Shown one piece after another: positions 24,872 through 33,767 of a stretch of 64,000 bases of DNA. The stretch covers positions 2,356,001 through 2,420,000 of the forward strand of contig JAHCAY010000001.1 of assembly GCA_019634575.1 (NCBI GenBank), in the 5' to 3' direction. The position numbers and the translations under genes were made by a program. Source of the DNA: Candidatus Didemnitutus sp. Its GTDB lineage: Bacteria > Verrucomicrobiota > Verrucomicrobiia > Opitutales > Opitutaceae. The notes below the pieces were generated by a model. That model was not told the origin of the DNA and did not search any database. It saw only the letters and a program-made list of their open reading frames with translations. Every line of letters begins with the position of its first letter. Positions within the stretch are counted from its first letter, which is position 1.

Positions 24872-27358
24872 TTACGTCAGCTCGCACGCGCCGCCGGCGC
24901 AGGCGGCGACTTCCTTGAGCTTCGTCTCGTCGGTCTGCTCGACGAGTTCGGTGTAGTTCACCGGATTGTATTTCAGCCGGTTCCACTTCGCGAAATCGTC
25001 CTCGGTCGTCACCGACTCGCGCGGCGCCTGCGGGTAGCGCTTGTCGCCGTCGTGGCCGAGCAGCGACACGCCAGTGAAGTGCTCGCGGTGCTTCCAGATA
25101 AACTCCGAGACCGCGCTCCACTCCTCGTTCTTCACCGTGCAAGTATTCGAGACGTTGTGGTGCAAACCGGGTGAGCGCGAGTTGGGCGCCTCGCCGTTGA
25201 GCACCCAGTGTTGTTGCACGAGTTGGACAAAGTGCAGGAAATCCACCGCGCCGATCTCGTCGCGCAGAATGGCGTGCGCCGGCGCCTCGACGGCGAAGGT
25301 GATCACGTCGTCCGTCTCCGGGCGGTAGACTGACGCCTCGGTCATGTGCGGATTGCTGGCGTGGAAATGCCGGTAGATCGGGTCCTTGCGGTTCGCCTGC
25401 ACGCGACGGAAGTAGTGCCGCGCGTGGTGCGGATGGATGCCGGACGCCGCGCCGAGCAGGAGCGACGCGGTGCCCTCGGGCTTCACGCAGGTGACGCGCG
25501 CCGCCGGACGGATGCCGATGACGGACGCGACGATCTGGTTGGCCGCGCGGCAGAGGCGCGCGCCGCGCTCGAGCACGTCGGGGTTGAAGAGAATTTCCGG
25601 GTTGTCCATGAACCCGCAGATCGAGACGCCGAGCAGCGCGTCGCGCTCGTTGAGGTAGCGCGTCACCGGCCCGAGATACGGGATGTGCGTGTAGGACGCC
25701 TGGAGCGTGCCGATCACGGCGGCCTGGATGCAGGCGACGAGGAAGTCATCGACGGTCTGCAGCGCCGCGCCGTTGATCGTGCTAAGATTGCACATCTGCC
25801 AGCCGGAGAGCCGCGTGCCGGGCTCGACCGAACCGGTGTAGCCGAGCGCGCGGAGCTTCGCGACCTCCGCCTCGTCGTCGAGCGCGCCGCCGACGACCGG
25901 ATGCAGACCGATTTCGCAGCAGGGGTTGCAGCCGTAGTCGGGATGATCGGCGAAGTAGAAGCCGGGCTCGCCGAACTCCTTTTGCGCGGCGAAGAGGCGG
26001 CGGAAGAGCGTGTCGTCCTGCGCGCCGCGCGGCAGCACGGCGGAGTTGTTCGAGGCGGAGCGCTGGGGGTTCTTCTCGAACCAGTTGCCGGTCTTCGCGG
26101 ACATCATCTCCTCGTCATCCGGCGAGAAGAGGCAGATCGTCGCCGAGCGGCGGATGCCGCCGCTGAGCACCGCGCGCGCGGTGAACATGCAGATGTCGTA
26201 GACCTCGATCGGGCGGAGCTTGCGGCCCGAGGCGGTCGCGAGGATCGCCTCGACGTCGATCAGCGCCTGCTTGAGCGGCAGGTGGCCGGGCGCCTTGCCG
26301 CCGGCGGTGACGAGCGCCGCGCCGCGCGGGCGGATCGCGGAGAAATTGAACTCGGCCTTGAAGTGTTCGTAGTGGCTGCGCACGAGGAAGTGCAGCGCGT
26401 CGGACCAGCCTTCGATGGTGTCCTCGATCGTGTAGTGCTCGACGCGCAGCTCCATTTCCTCGCCGCGCACCGGCAGCGCCGGGAGCAGTTCGACGTGGTG
26501 GCGCTGCACCGAGAAGCCGCAGCCCGTGCCCGCGAGCAGCAGGAAGAAGTATTCGCGGAAAAACTCCACGCGATCGACCGGGCTGAACGAGCAGTTGAAG
26601 AGGCGCGCGTGGTTCTTGAGGATCGCGTCGCCGCCGAACTGCAGCGAGCGCATCGACGGCAGCACGCGCTTCATCGCCACGGCGCCGAACGCGCGGTGGA
26701 TCGCGTCCTGCAGCGTGCCGCCGGCGAGCCACTCCGCGAGGAAACGGCGGTCGCCCGGCTGCACCGGCGAGCGGTCGTCAGGCGGCGGGAGTTTCTGCGT
26801 GAGGCGGTCCTTGAAGTGCTCGAGGTGCATGCCCATCACGCGGCGCGCGGCCTCGGGGAACGACTCGCGGCGACCGAGGTCGCGGCGGTAGCGCGCGTAT
26901 TTCGCGGTCGCGATGTAGTCGCTGAGGCCGTTCTCCGTGTAGTGATTCAGGCGATTGGCATCTTTCTTCGCACGGTAGATGATGTAGCTGCGCGCGACCT
27001 CCCACTCGCCGTCGGCGGCGATGGCCTTCTCGACGGTATCCTGCACCTCCTCGATCGTCGGGTGACGGCCCTGGCGGTAGACGAGTTCGATCATGCGACC
27101 GACGCGCGCGGCGATCGCCTGGCAACGCGCGAACGTGTCGGCATCGAGGCCGTAGCGCGCGTCGGGATTGGCGCGCGCGGGATTGTCGGCGGCGCCGTTC
27201 TTCACCTCGAAGAAGGCGAGCGCGACGGCGCGCGTGACCTTGGCGTTGTCCCACGGCATCGTGGTGCCGTCGCGCTTGACGACCCGGCGGTCGGCGGCGG
27301 CGATGGCGGTGGTGGCGTGGCGGGAAGAGAAGCGAGCGAGTAAAGTTGCGGCAGTCAT
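24872..27358 (-). CDS. nrdJ: Adenosylcobalamin-dependent (class II) ribonucleoside-triphosphate reductase
   Basis: Makes deoxynucleotides using B12, with or without oxygen. The 828-residue protein starts with an ATP-cone (RRVVKRDGTTMPWDNAKVTR, residues ~24-130), then the 10-stranded barrel. Features include LFNCSF (first redox Cys), NPCCEIGL with the thiyl-radical Cys, RVTCVKPEGTASLLLG (nucleotide-binding loop) and a C-terminal swinging Cys pair ACAGGACELT. It is longer than the ~740-residue lactobacillar enzyme, mostly because of the N-terminal part. No cobalamin riboswitch was recognised in the 165 bp upstream, which instead ends in a heptamer tandem repeat. Confidence 0.92.
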   Translation of the reverse strand: MTAATLLARFSSRHATTAIAAADRRVVKRDGTTMPWDNAKVTRAVALAFFEVKNGAADNPARANPDARYGLDADTFARCQAIAARVGRMIELVYRQGRHPTIEEVQDTVEKAIAADGEWEVARSYIIYRAKKDANRLNHYTENGLSDYIATAKYARYRRDLGRRESFPEAARRVMGMHLEHFKDRLTQKLPPPDDRSPVQPGDRRFLAEWLAGGTLQDAIHRAFGAVAMKRVLPSMRSLQFGGDAILKNHARLFNCSFSPVDRVEFFREYFFLLLAGTGCGFSVQRHHVELLPALPVRGEEMELRVEHYTIEDTIEGWSDALHFLVRSHYEHFKAEFNFSAIRPRGAALVTAGGKAPGHLPLKQALIDVEAILATASGRKLRPIEVYDICMFTARAVLSGGIRRSATICLFSPDDEEMMSAKTGNWFEKNPQRSASNNSAVLPRGAQDDTLFRRLFAAQKEFGEPGFYFADHPDYGCNPCCEIGLHPVVGGALDDEAEVAKLRALGYTGSVEPGTRLSGWQMCNLSTINGAALQTVDDFLVACIQAAVIGTLQASYTHIPYLGPVTRYLNERDALLGVSICGFMDNPEILFNPDVLERGARLCRAANQIVASVIGIRPAARVTCVKPEGTASLLLGAASGIHPHHARHYFRRVQANRKDPIYRHFHASNPHMTEASVYRPETDDVITFAVEAPAHAILRDEIGAVDFLHFVQLVQQHWVLNGEAPNSRSPGLHHNVSNTCTVKNEEWSAVSEFIWKHREHFTGVSLLGHDGDKRYPQAPRESVTTEDDFAKWNRLKYNPVNYTELVEQTDETKLKEVAACAGGACELT

Positions 27359-27523
27359 GTTCGTGCGGGGAAGCGCGCATCATACGAACGCGGACGCGAC
27401 GCCGCTAATCATCGGTTGGCTTATCGCGTCGGTGACGCGCAAATTTCTGCGCAGCTTTTTCCGCGGAAAACCGGAAAAAGTTCTGGCCAATTTTTTCGGA
27501 GTTTGTTCGCCGCGCTTGGCGCG

Positions 27524-27618
27524 AGCTCTCAGCTCTCAGCTCTCAGCTCTCAGCTCTCAGCTCTCAGCTCTCAGCTCTCAGCTCTCAGCTCTCAGCTCTC
27601 AGCTCTCAGCTCTCAGCT
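27524..27618. repeat. Heptanucleotide tandem repeat (AGCTCTC x ~13.6)
   Basis: Ninety-five bases made only of AGCTCTC in perfect register. It lies 166 bp upstream of the nrdJ start and runs into the TAG stop (27617-27619) of the small membrane protein gene. A seven-base unit slips easily, so copy number should vary between strains. Confidence 0.95.
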
Positions 27619-27919
27619 ACAGCCAACGCAACGCCACTGCTTGCGTCGTGAGCGCCAGCACCACCGCGTAGCTCGCCACAAAGCCGAACGACACCGCGTC
27701 CCAACGTCCGAACCAGTCGCGCACCCGCGCCGCGCGCAGCGCGCCATACCAGCCGGCCCAGAAGACTCCCGCCGCCGGAGGAACCGCGAACGCGATGTCC
27801 GACTCGAACGCGCGCCCGAGCAGCACGAACGCCGCCGCGAACGCCGCAACATGCAGCGCTCCCTCGGCCGTCCCCACGCGCCGGAGCGGCGCGGATGCTA
27901 CGGTGACCTCGTCGTCCAT
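27617..27919 (-). CDS. Small membrane protein of unknown function
   Basis: A 100-residue protein with about three hydrophobic helices (LHVAAFAAAFVLLG, FAVPPAAGVFWAGWYGAL, FGFVASYAVVLALTTQAVAL) and a short polar N-terminus starting at ATG 27919. No family was recognised. Its stop codon abuts the AGCTCTC tandem repeat. It is on the same strand as nrdJ, but 258 bp and the repeat separate them, so cotranscription is doubtful. Confidence 0.6.
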   Translation of the reverse strand: MDDEVTVASAPLRRVGTAEGALHVAAFAAAFVLLGRAFESDIAFAVPPAAGVFWAGWYGALRAARVRDWFGRWDAVSFGFVASYAVVLALTTQAVALRWL

Positions 27920-27990
27920 GGCCGCAGTCTAGCGGGCTCGGGCCGCGGGAGCCATACGCAGGGCTGCGTAGGGCGGCTCCTCCGCCGGCG

Positions 27991-28428
27991 TCAGACGAGC
28001 GGCGGAATGCGCGAACTCAGCTCAAACGCTTTCACGTAAAACATGATCAGGAGCACCAAGCCGGCGATGCCGGCGACAAATCCGAGAAACGGGATGAACG
28101 CGCCCACGCAACAGATGCACATCCACAGCGCGAGCCCGCCGCCGCAATCACCGTGCGAATGCGCACCGTGTGCATCGTAATAAGCTTTCAGCGATTCGGC
28201 GACCTTGGGGTGCACGAAGAAATTCCAGATGAGCGAAAAGAACGGGATCAGCAGAAGGAAAGCGAGGCCGGGGCTCTGCCGCCGGAACTGCGGCGGAATA
28301 CGGTTCAGCACCAGGTAGGCGAGCACCGCGGGGATGGCGGCAAACGCAAGTGCGAAGCCAAGGATGATAAGGATCAAAAGCAGTTCGGGACCACCCAAGC
28401 CGAAGATACCTCCAATGACGGGATGCAT
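27991..28428 (-). CDS. Membrane protein of unknown function with a CICC segment
   Basis: A 145-residue protein with about four hydrophobic segments: residues 12-40, ~54-70, ~98-118 and ~118-136. Between helices 2 and 3 is a His/Cys-rich stretch (HGAHSHGDCGG) followed by LWMCICCVGAF, which could bind metal. No known family was recognised. The ATG at 28428 is the only sensible start. It lies on the same strand as the methionine genes but after an intergenic hairpin, so it is probably transcribed alone. Confidence 0.6.
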   Translation of the reverse strand: MHPVIGGIFGLGGPELLLILIILGFALAFAAIPAVLAYLVLNRIPPQFRRQSPGLAFLLLIPFFSLIWNFFVHPKVAESLKAYYDAHGAHSHGDCGGGLALWMCICCVGAFIPFLGFVAGIAGLVLLIMFYVKAFELSSRIPPLV

Positions 28429-28490
28429 GTTTTCAGGATGTCGTGAATATTCGCTGCGGCGAAACTCGCCGCGCGTGGCCCGGACAAAAG

Positions 28491-28513
28491 GAGCCAGAAG
28501 CTAGCGCTGGCTC
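28491..28513 (-). terminator. Hairpin after thrA
   Basis: GAGCCAG and CTGGCTC pair over 7 bp around a 9-base loop in the 147-bp gap beyond the thrA stop. There is no clear T-tract on the minus strand, so the terminator call is weak. Confidence 0.35.
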
Positions 28514-28575
28514 AAGACGGAACCAGCGAGGTGGCGGTGTCTCGCGTCCCATTCGCCGCGGCCGTGCCTCGGACG

Positions 28576-31056
28576 TCAGTTCGCCCGGCCGGTGCGGAGG
28601 TTTTGCGCGAGGCGGAGGATGTCGGAGAGCACGCCGGACGCGGTGACGTCGCCGCCAGCGCCTGCGCCGCGCACGACGAGCGGGAACTGGCTGTAGCGCT
28701 CCGTGTGGAATGCCACGAAGGCCTCCGCGCCGCGCAGGCCCGACGCCGGATGCGCCGCGTCGACGCCAACGGGAGCGACCGTAACTGACGAGCCATTCGC
28801 ACCCGGTTCGATACGCGCGAGGTAACGCAACAGCTTGCCCTCGGCCTTGAACTTCGCGACGCGCTCCACGAACGCCGCGTCGGCGGCCGCGAGCTTGTCG
28901 ATGAACTTTTCCGGGTCGTCCTCGCGCAGGTGTTCCGCGGGGACGAACGGCTCCAGCTTCACATCGGCGAGATCGAGTTGCAGTCCGAGTTCGCGCGCGA
29001 GGATCAGCGCCTTGCGGGCGACGTCGAGACCGGAGAGGTCGTCGCGCGGATGCGGCTCGGTGTAGCCGAGGTCCTTCGCCTTGCGCACGGCGGCGGAGAG
29101 CGGGACGCCTTGCGTGAGCTGTTCGCAGAGAAAGCCGAGCGTGCCGGAGAACGCGCCTTCGATGCGCACGACGACGTCGCCGGTGCGCACGAGGTTTTTC
29201 AGCGTCTCGATCACGGGCAGCGCTGCGCCGACGGTCGTTTCGTAGTGATAGGCGCGGTAGTGGCGGCGCGCCGCGGCGAACATCGCCTCGCGCTCGCCGC
29301 GCGGGAGCGCGAGCGGCTGCTTGTTGGCAGAGACGACGTTGATGCCGAGATTGAACGCCGCGATGTAGATGTGCTCCATGCCGGGCGAGGCGGAGCAGTC
29401 GACGAGCACCGGATTCGGCAGCCGCGCGAGCTCGGGCAACAGCTCCGCCACCGCGCGGCGCGACTTCGCCTCGGCGAGCGTCTTTGCCGCCGTGCCGGGC
29501 GCGTAGCCGGGCGCATGGAAAATGCCGCCCTGGCTGCCGGCGAGGCCGACGAGGCGGACGTTCACGTCGTGCTGCGAGCGCAGCGCGTCGCCGTGCGCCG
29601 CGAGCTGTTTCAAGAGGCTGCCGCCGACGATGCCCTTGCCGAGCAGCAGCACGTTCAGCTCCGCGTGCGCGAGATTGAAGGCCGCGTGCACGGTGCGGAC
29701 GGCGAGCGCGGTTTCGCTGGCGTCGACGACGACCGAAATGCTGCGCGCCGAGGCGCCCTGCGCCATCGTGCGCACGGACACGCCGACGGTGCCGATCGCA
29801 TGCAGCATGCGGCCGGCGACATTCGGGCGGCGACCCATCGACTCGGCGACGAGCGTGACGAGCGACACCGGCGAAAGCACCGGCCCGAGCGTGAGATCGC
29901 CGCGCATGAGATCGGCGGCGAGCGCCTGCTGGAGGATTTCCTTCGCGCGCGCCTCGTCCGCGACGGGCACGACCACGGTGAAAGTCTGTCCGAGCGTCGA
30001 CTCGGTGCTGAGCCACACGCGCACGCCCTCGGCGTCGAGCGCGGCCACGGCGCGGCTGACGACGGGCCGGCCGATGCCCGTGCGGCGCGATTGCACGCCG
30101 ATGAGCGAGAGGTTTTCGAGACTCGTGACGCACGTCGGACGCGCCGGGTCGGGATTGCCCGTGGCATCGATGCGCGTGCCGGGCGCGTCGGGATGCGTCG
30201 TGCTGCGGATGACGAGCGCCGCGCCGCATTCGCGCAACGGAATGATCGTCCGCGAGTGAAACATGCGCGTGCCGAAATACGCCAGCTCGAGCGCCTCGTC
30301 GTAGGAGAGCCGGTCGACCGGAGAGGCTTCGCGCACGAGATTCGGGTCGGCGGTCATCACGCCGAGCACGTCGGTCCAGACGGTGACGGCTTCGGCCTTG
30401 AACAGCGCGGCGAGCAGCGTGGCGGTGTAGTCGGAGCCGTTGCGACCGAGCGTGGTGGTGTGGCCGTCGCGCGTGCGGCCGATGAAGCCGGTCACGATCG
30501 GCGTGAGGCCGGTGAACGACGGCAGCAGCGCGTTGAACTTTTCCGCGGTGACGGCCTTGTCGACGGCGGCGTTGCCAAAGGTGGCGTCGGTCGCGACGAA
30601 GTCGCGCGCGTCGATCGCTTTCGCGGGGCAATTCCGTTCGCTGAGCGCGCGGGCGACGAGGGCCACGGAGATTCGTTCGCCGGCGCTGATGACGGCGTCG
30701 AGCGAGCGCGGCGAGCATTCGCGCGTGAGCTCGATGCCGGAGAGCGTGCGCTCGACGGGCGTGAGCACCTCGTCGAGGTCGGCCTTGAACGCGCGGAGAC
30801 CATGCGGCGTGAGCACCGGGCGCGCGATGGTCGCGGCGAGTTCGCGCACGCGACCGAGTTCGCTGCGGGCCTGCGTGATCTCGCCGTCGGCGGCGGAGCG
30901 GGCGGCGAGGATGAGCCAATCCGTCGTGTCGCCGGGCGCGGAGACGACGACCGCCACCGGTTTCGGCGCGGCGGCGATGAGATCCAGCACGCGCGGCAGG
31001 CGGCCGGGTGTGCCGACGGACGAGCCGCCGAATTTGTAGATCTGCCAGGAGCTCAT
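28576..31056 (-). CDS. thrA: Bifunctional aspartokinase / homoserine dehydrogenase
   Basis: First and third steps of the aspartate pathway to homoserine. The N-terminal ~290 residues are aspartokinase (YKFGGSSVGTPGRL, FIGRTRDGHTTTLGRNGSDYTA), followed by ACT regulatory modules (about 310-460). The C-terminal ~360 residues are homoserine dehydrogenase with the NAD(P) loop GKGIVGGSLL, SANKQPLA and the catalytic region EGAFSGTLGFL...DDLSGLDVARK. The 826-residue length matches E. coli ThrA/MetL. metX ends 4 bp upstream, so homoserine is made and acetylated from one transcript. Feedback control by threonine through the ACT domains is expected from the family. Confidence 0.94.
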   Translation of the reverse strand: MSSWQIYKFGGSSVGTPGRLPRVLDLIAAAPKPVAVVVSAPGDTTDWLILAARSAADGEITQARSELGRVRELAATIARPVLTPHGLRAFKADLDEVLTPVERTLSGIELTRECSPRSLDAVISAGERISVALVARALSERNCPAKAIDARDFVATDATFGNAAVDKAVTAEKFNALLPSFTGLTPIVTGFIGRTRDGHTTTLGRNGSDYTATLLAALFKAEAVTVWTDVLGVMTADPNLVREASPVDRLSYDEALELAYFGTRMFHSRTIIPLRECGAALVIRSTTHPDAPGTRIDATGNPDPARPTCVTSLENLSLIGVQSRRTGIGRPVVSRAVAALDAEGVRVWLSTESTLGQTFTVVVPVADEARAKEILQQALAADLMRGDLTLGPVLSPVSLVTLVAESMGRRPNVAGRMLHAIGTVGVSVRTMAQGASARSISVVVDASETALAVRTVHAAFNLAHAELNVLLLGKGIVGGSLLKQLAAHGDALRSQHDVNVRLVGLAGSQGGIFHAPGYAPGTAAKTLAEAKSRRAVAELLPELARLPNPVLVDCSASPGMEHIYIAAFNLGINVVSANKQPLALPRGEREAMFAAARRHYRAYHYETTVGAALPVIETLKNLVRTGDVVVRIEGAFSGTLGFLCEQLTQGVPLSAAVRKAKDLGYTEPHPRDDLSGLDVARKALILARELGLQLDLADVKLEPFVPAEHLREDDPEKFIDKLAAADAAFVERVAKFKAEGKLLRYLARIEPGANGSSVTVAPVGVDAAHPASGLRGAEAFVAFHTERYSQFPLVVRGAGAGGDVTASGVLSDILRLAQNLRTGRAN

Positions 31057-31060
31057 GAGG

Positions 31061-32092
31061 TCAAAGGGTCAGCGCGCGGCGCACGTGTTTCTCGAGCTGT
31101 TCCCACTCGAGCAGGAACGCGTCGTGGCCGTGCGGGCTGCGCAGCGTGGCGCGGGCGACTTTCGTGCCGTTTGCGCGCAACTGCTGCGCGAGCAGCTCGG
31201 ATTGCGCGGGCGTGAAGAGCTGGTCGGTGTCGACGTCGACCACCAGCGCGGGCGCCGTGATGCGCGCGAGCGCGGGGCCGCGCGTGCCGGGCAACGGCGC
31301 GGTGAGGTCGTGGTAGTCCATCGCGTCGAGCTGCGACTCGTAGCATTGCGCGGTGAAGCGACCGTGGAGTTTCTTGCCGTGATGCTCGAGATAGCTGCCG
31401 ATGGTGCGCGCGGTCTGTTTTTGCGCGAGGCCGGGCTCGGCGCGGTAGGTGAGCATCGCGATCTGGCGCGCCACCTCGAGACCGCGCGCGGCGTGGTGCG
31501 GATAACCGGGATCGAGGCGGAGCGCGCCGCGCGCGACGTGATTCCAGCCGACGGTCCACGGCGTCACGGTCGCACTGGTCGCGATCGGCATGAGCCGCGC
31601 GAAGCGCTGCGGGTCGCGCGCGCCGAGAGCGAGCACGACCATGCCGCCGAGCGAGCCGCCCGCGGCGAGTTCGACGCGCTTCAGGCCGAGCGCGTCGAGT
31701 CCCTGCAAAATCGCGCCGGCGAGATCGACGCTCGTGAGCTGCGTCTTCTTCGACTTCGGCCAACCTGGCATGCCCGGGGCGCTGCTGCCGTAGAACGAAC
31801 CGAGATTGTTGAAACAGAGGATGCGATGCTTCGCCGGATCGAGCACGCGGCCCGCACCGATCAGCGGCTCCCACCAGCCGTCCTCGCCGCCGGCCTGCGC
31901 GCTGCCGGTGAGCGCGTGCACGAGCAACACAGCCGGCACATCGGGCAACGGCTCGGCCGGCGTATCGCCCTCGCGACTCCACCACCACGCTGCGATGCGA
32001 TGCCGGCGCACGACTCCGCCGCGCGCCAGCCGGAGGTCCGGCAGCGCGAGGATGAAGTGCTGCGGCGCTGCGGCAGGACATCGAGTGGCCAT
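31061..32092 (-). CDS. metX: Homoserine O-acetyltransferase
   Basis: Activates homoserine for methionine synthesis. An alpha/beta-hydrolase fold of ~343 residues with the family signatures CFNNLGSFYGSSAPG and catalytic Ser in AAGGSLGGMVV (S147; the family usually has GGSMGG), Asp in VDVDTDQLFTP and His in SPHGHDAFL. ATG 32092 is chosen; an in-frame GTG at 32116 would add 8 residues. It heads the metX-thrA operon and is divergent from a cystathionine gamma-synthase-like gene. The ~150-bp shared leader shows no SAM riboswitch that I recognise. Confidence 0.92.
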   Translation of the reverse strand: MATRCPAAAPQHFILALPDLRLARGGVVRRHRIAAWWWSREGDTPAEPLPDVPAVLLVHALTGSAQAGGEDGWWEPLIGAGRVLDPAKHRILCFNNLGSFYGSSAPGMPGWPKSKKTQLTSVDLAGAILQGLDALGLKRVELAAGGSLGGMVVLALGARDPQRFARLMPIATSATVTPWTVGWNHVARGALRLDPGYPHHAARGLEVARQIAMLTYRAEPGLAQKQTARTIGSYLEHHGKKLHGRFTAQCYESQLDAMDYHDLTAPLPGTRGPALARITAPALVVDVDTDQLFTPAQSELLAQQLRANGTKVARATLRSPHGHDAFLLEWEQLEKHVRRALTL

Positions 32093-32246
32093 GGCGGTGG
32101 AGCGCACCAAACGCACGACACCGTCTCAACGCCCCACCAAGTCATAGCTCTACGCCTTTCGGCTCATTCGCGATATGACATGGAATCAGGCGCCGGTGAC
32201 CGGTCCGCGTGTTGCGACGCCGCGCGGGCTGCGCGCCAATCGCCGC

Positions 32247-33746
32247 ATGTCCGTTTTCCGCTCCCTGCCGCTCGGCACGCCCATTCCCGGCTCGCTGCAC
32301 TCCGTCTCGTGCAGCCTGCCGACGATGGCGGACGTGATCGGCTACGAGGAGCGCGACGCGCGCGTGCTCGAGGCGATGCGCGCGGGCTATCCGCGATTCG
32401 CAGTGCACCCGCTGGTGCAGGAGCTCACGCGCCTGCTCGCGGAGGATCTGGCGAAGCCCGGCGAACAAGCCTGGCCCGTGCTCAACGCCCGCGCCGCCGC
32501 CGCGCTCGTCGCGCAACTCGGCGCGGATCGCGCGCGCGCCACGGCGCATGGCGGCATCGCGGTCGTATTACACGCCGCCGAACCGGAACTCGCCACGCGC
32601 GCCAAGCTCTGGCTCCAGCACACGGGCGGCTTGCTCAGTTCGCGCGGCGCGGAGGATGCGCTTGCGCGGCTCGGTCGACGCGCGGTGGTCGGCGAGCTAT
32701 TATTCGCCGGCGACGCCCGCGCGGCGATCGAGGGCGCGCTGCTGCCGCTCTTCGGCGGCGCGACGGCGCGCGATCTGTTTCTGGCCGGCAGCGGCATGGG
32801 CGCGATGCACGCGGCGTTCCGCGCCATCTCGCGCGTGCAGGGCGCGCGCGGACGCACGGCGTGGGTGCAGCTCGGCTGGCTCTACCTCGACACGATCGCG
32901 CTGCTGAAGAAGTTCACGCCCGAGCCGGCGCGCGATCACCTCGTGCAGCACGACGTCACCGATCTCGCGGCGCTGGAAAAACTCTTCGCGGAACACGGCT
33001 CACGCATCGCGGGCGTCGTCACCGAGGCGCCGACGAATCCGCTGCTCCAGACCGGCGACCTCGCCGCGATCAAGGCGCTGACGCACCGCCACGGCGCGCG
33101 CGTGATCGTCGACCCGGCGATCGCCTCGCCGTTCAACGTCGATGTGCTGCCGCACGCCGACATCGCCGCGTTCAGCCTGACGAAATACTCCTCGCACGAA
33201 GGCGACGTGATGGCGGGCGCCGCGGTGATCAATCCCGCCGGGCCGGACGCCGACGCGCTCCGCGCGGTGCTCGGCGACGAGCTCGATCCGCCCTACGCCC
33301 GCGATCTGGCGCGCCTCGCCGCGGAAATCCAAACCGCGCCCGACGTAGTGCGGCGCATCAATGCCACGACGCCTCTCGTCGCCTCGTTCCTCGAACGGCA
33401 TCCGCGCGTCGAACGCGTGTGGTGGTCGCAGCAGCGGACCACGCGGGACAACTACGCGCGCATCGCGCGCTCGCCGGAAGCCGTCGGCGCGGTTGTCTCG
33501 TTCACGCTGCGCGGTGCGCTGGCCGGATTCTACGACCGCCTGACGCTACCCAAGGGCCCGAGCTTCGGCATGGCGACGACCCTGATCTGTCCTTACGTCT
33601 ACCTCGCGCACTACGATCTGCTGCCGCATCGCGGCGGCGGCACGGCGCTGCGCGACGCCGGACTGCCGCCGGAACTGTTGCGGCTGTCGGTCGGCACCGA
33701 GCCGGCGGGAGACATCGTCGCGGCGCTCGACGCCGCGCTGGAGTAA
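32247..33746 (+). CDS. PLP-dependent cystathionine gamma-synthase-like enzyme with fungal STR2-type N-terminus
   Basis: A Cys/Met-metabolism PLP enzyme of ~499 residues, about 100 longer than ordinary bacterial MetB. The PLP Lys is in SLTKYSSHEGDVMAG. EAPTNPLLQTGDL and the C-terminal LPPELLRLSVGTEPAGDIV are family motifs. The N-terminal part (PLGTPIPGSLHSVSCSLPT, then GYEERDARVLEAMRAGYPRF) resembles, from memory, the start of fungal STR2-type cystathionine gamma-synthases. It likely joins cysteine with the activated homoserine made by MetX/ThrA on the divergent transcript. ATG 32247 is preferred; ATG 32175 is in frame. Confidence 0.8.
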   Translation: MSVFRSLPLGTPIPGSLHSVSCSLPTMADVIGYEERDARVLEAMRAGYPRFAVHPLVQELTRLLAEDLAKPGEQAWPVLNARAAAALVAQLGADRARATAHGGIAVVLHAAEPELATRAKLWLQHTGGLLSSRGAEDALARLGRRAVVGELLFAGDARAAIEGALLPLFGGATARDLFLAGSGMGAMHAAFRAISRVQGARGRTAWVQLGWLYLDTIALLKKFTPEPARDHLVQHDVTDLAALEKLFAEHGSRIAGVVTEAPTNPLLQTGDLAAIKALTHRHGARVIVDPAIASPFNVDVLPHADIAAFSLTKYSSHEGDVMAGAAVINPAGPDADALRAVLGDELDPPYARDLARLAAEIQTAPDVVRRINATTPLVASFLERHPRVERVWWSQQRTTRDNYARIARSPEAVGAVVSFTLRGALAGFYDRLTLPKGPSFGMATTLICPYVYLAHYDLLPHRGGGTALRDAGLPPELLRLSVGTEPAGDIVAALDAALE

Positions 33747-33767
33747 GACGCCGGACGCGCGGCGCGC

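Noticed and set aside
27524..27618. CRISPR array
   Set aside because: The unit is 7 bp with no spacers; it is a simple tandem repeat.
32093..32246. SAM riboswitch in the metX / cystathionine gamma-synthase leader
   Set aside because: A small GCC-GAAA-GGC hairpin exists, but no SAM-I, SAM-II or other known SAM-binding core could be recognised; a covariance-model search would be needed to find a divergent type.
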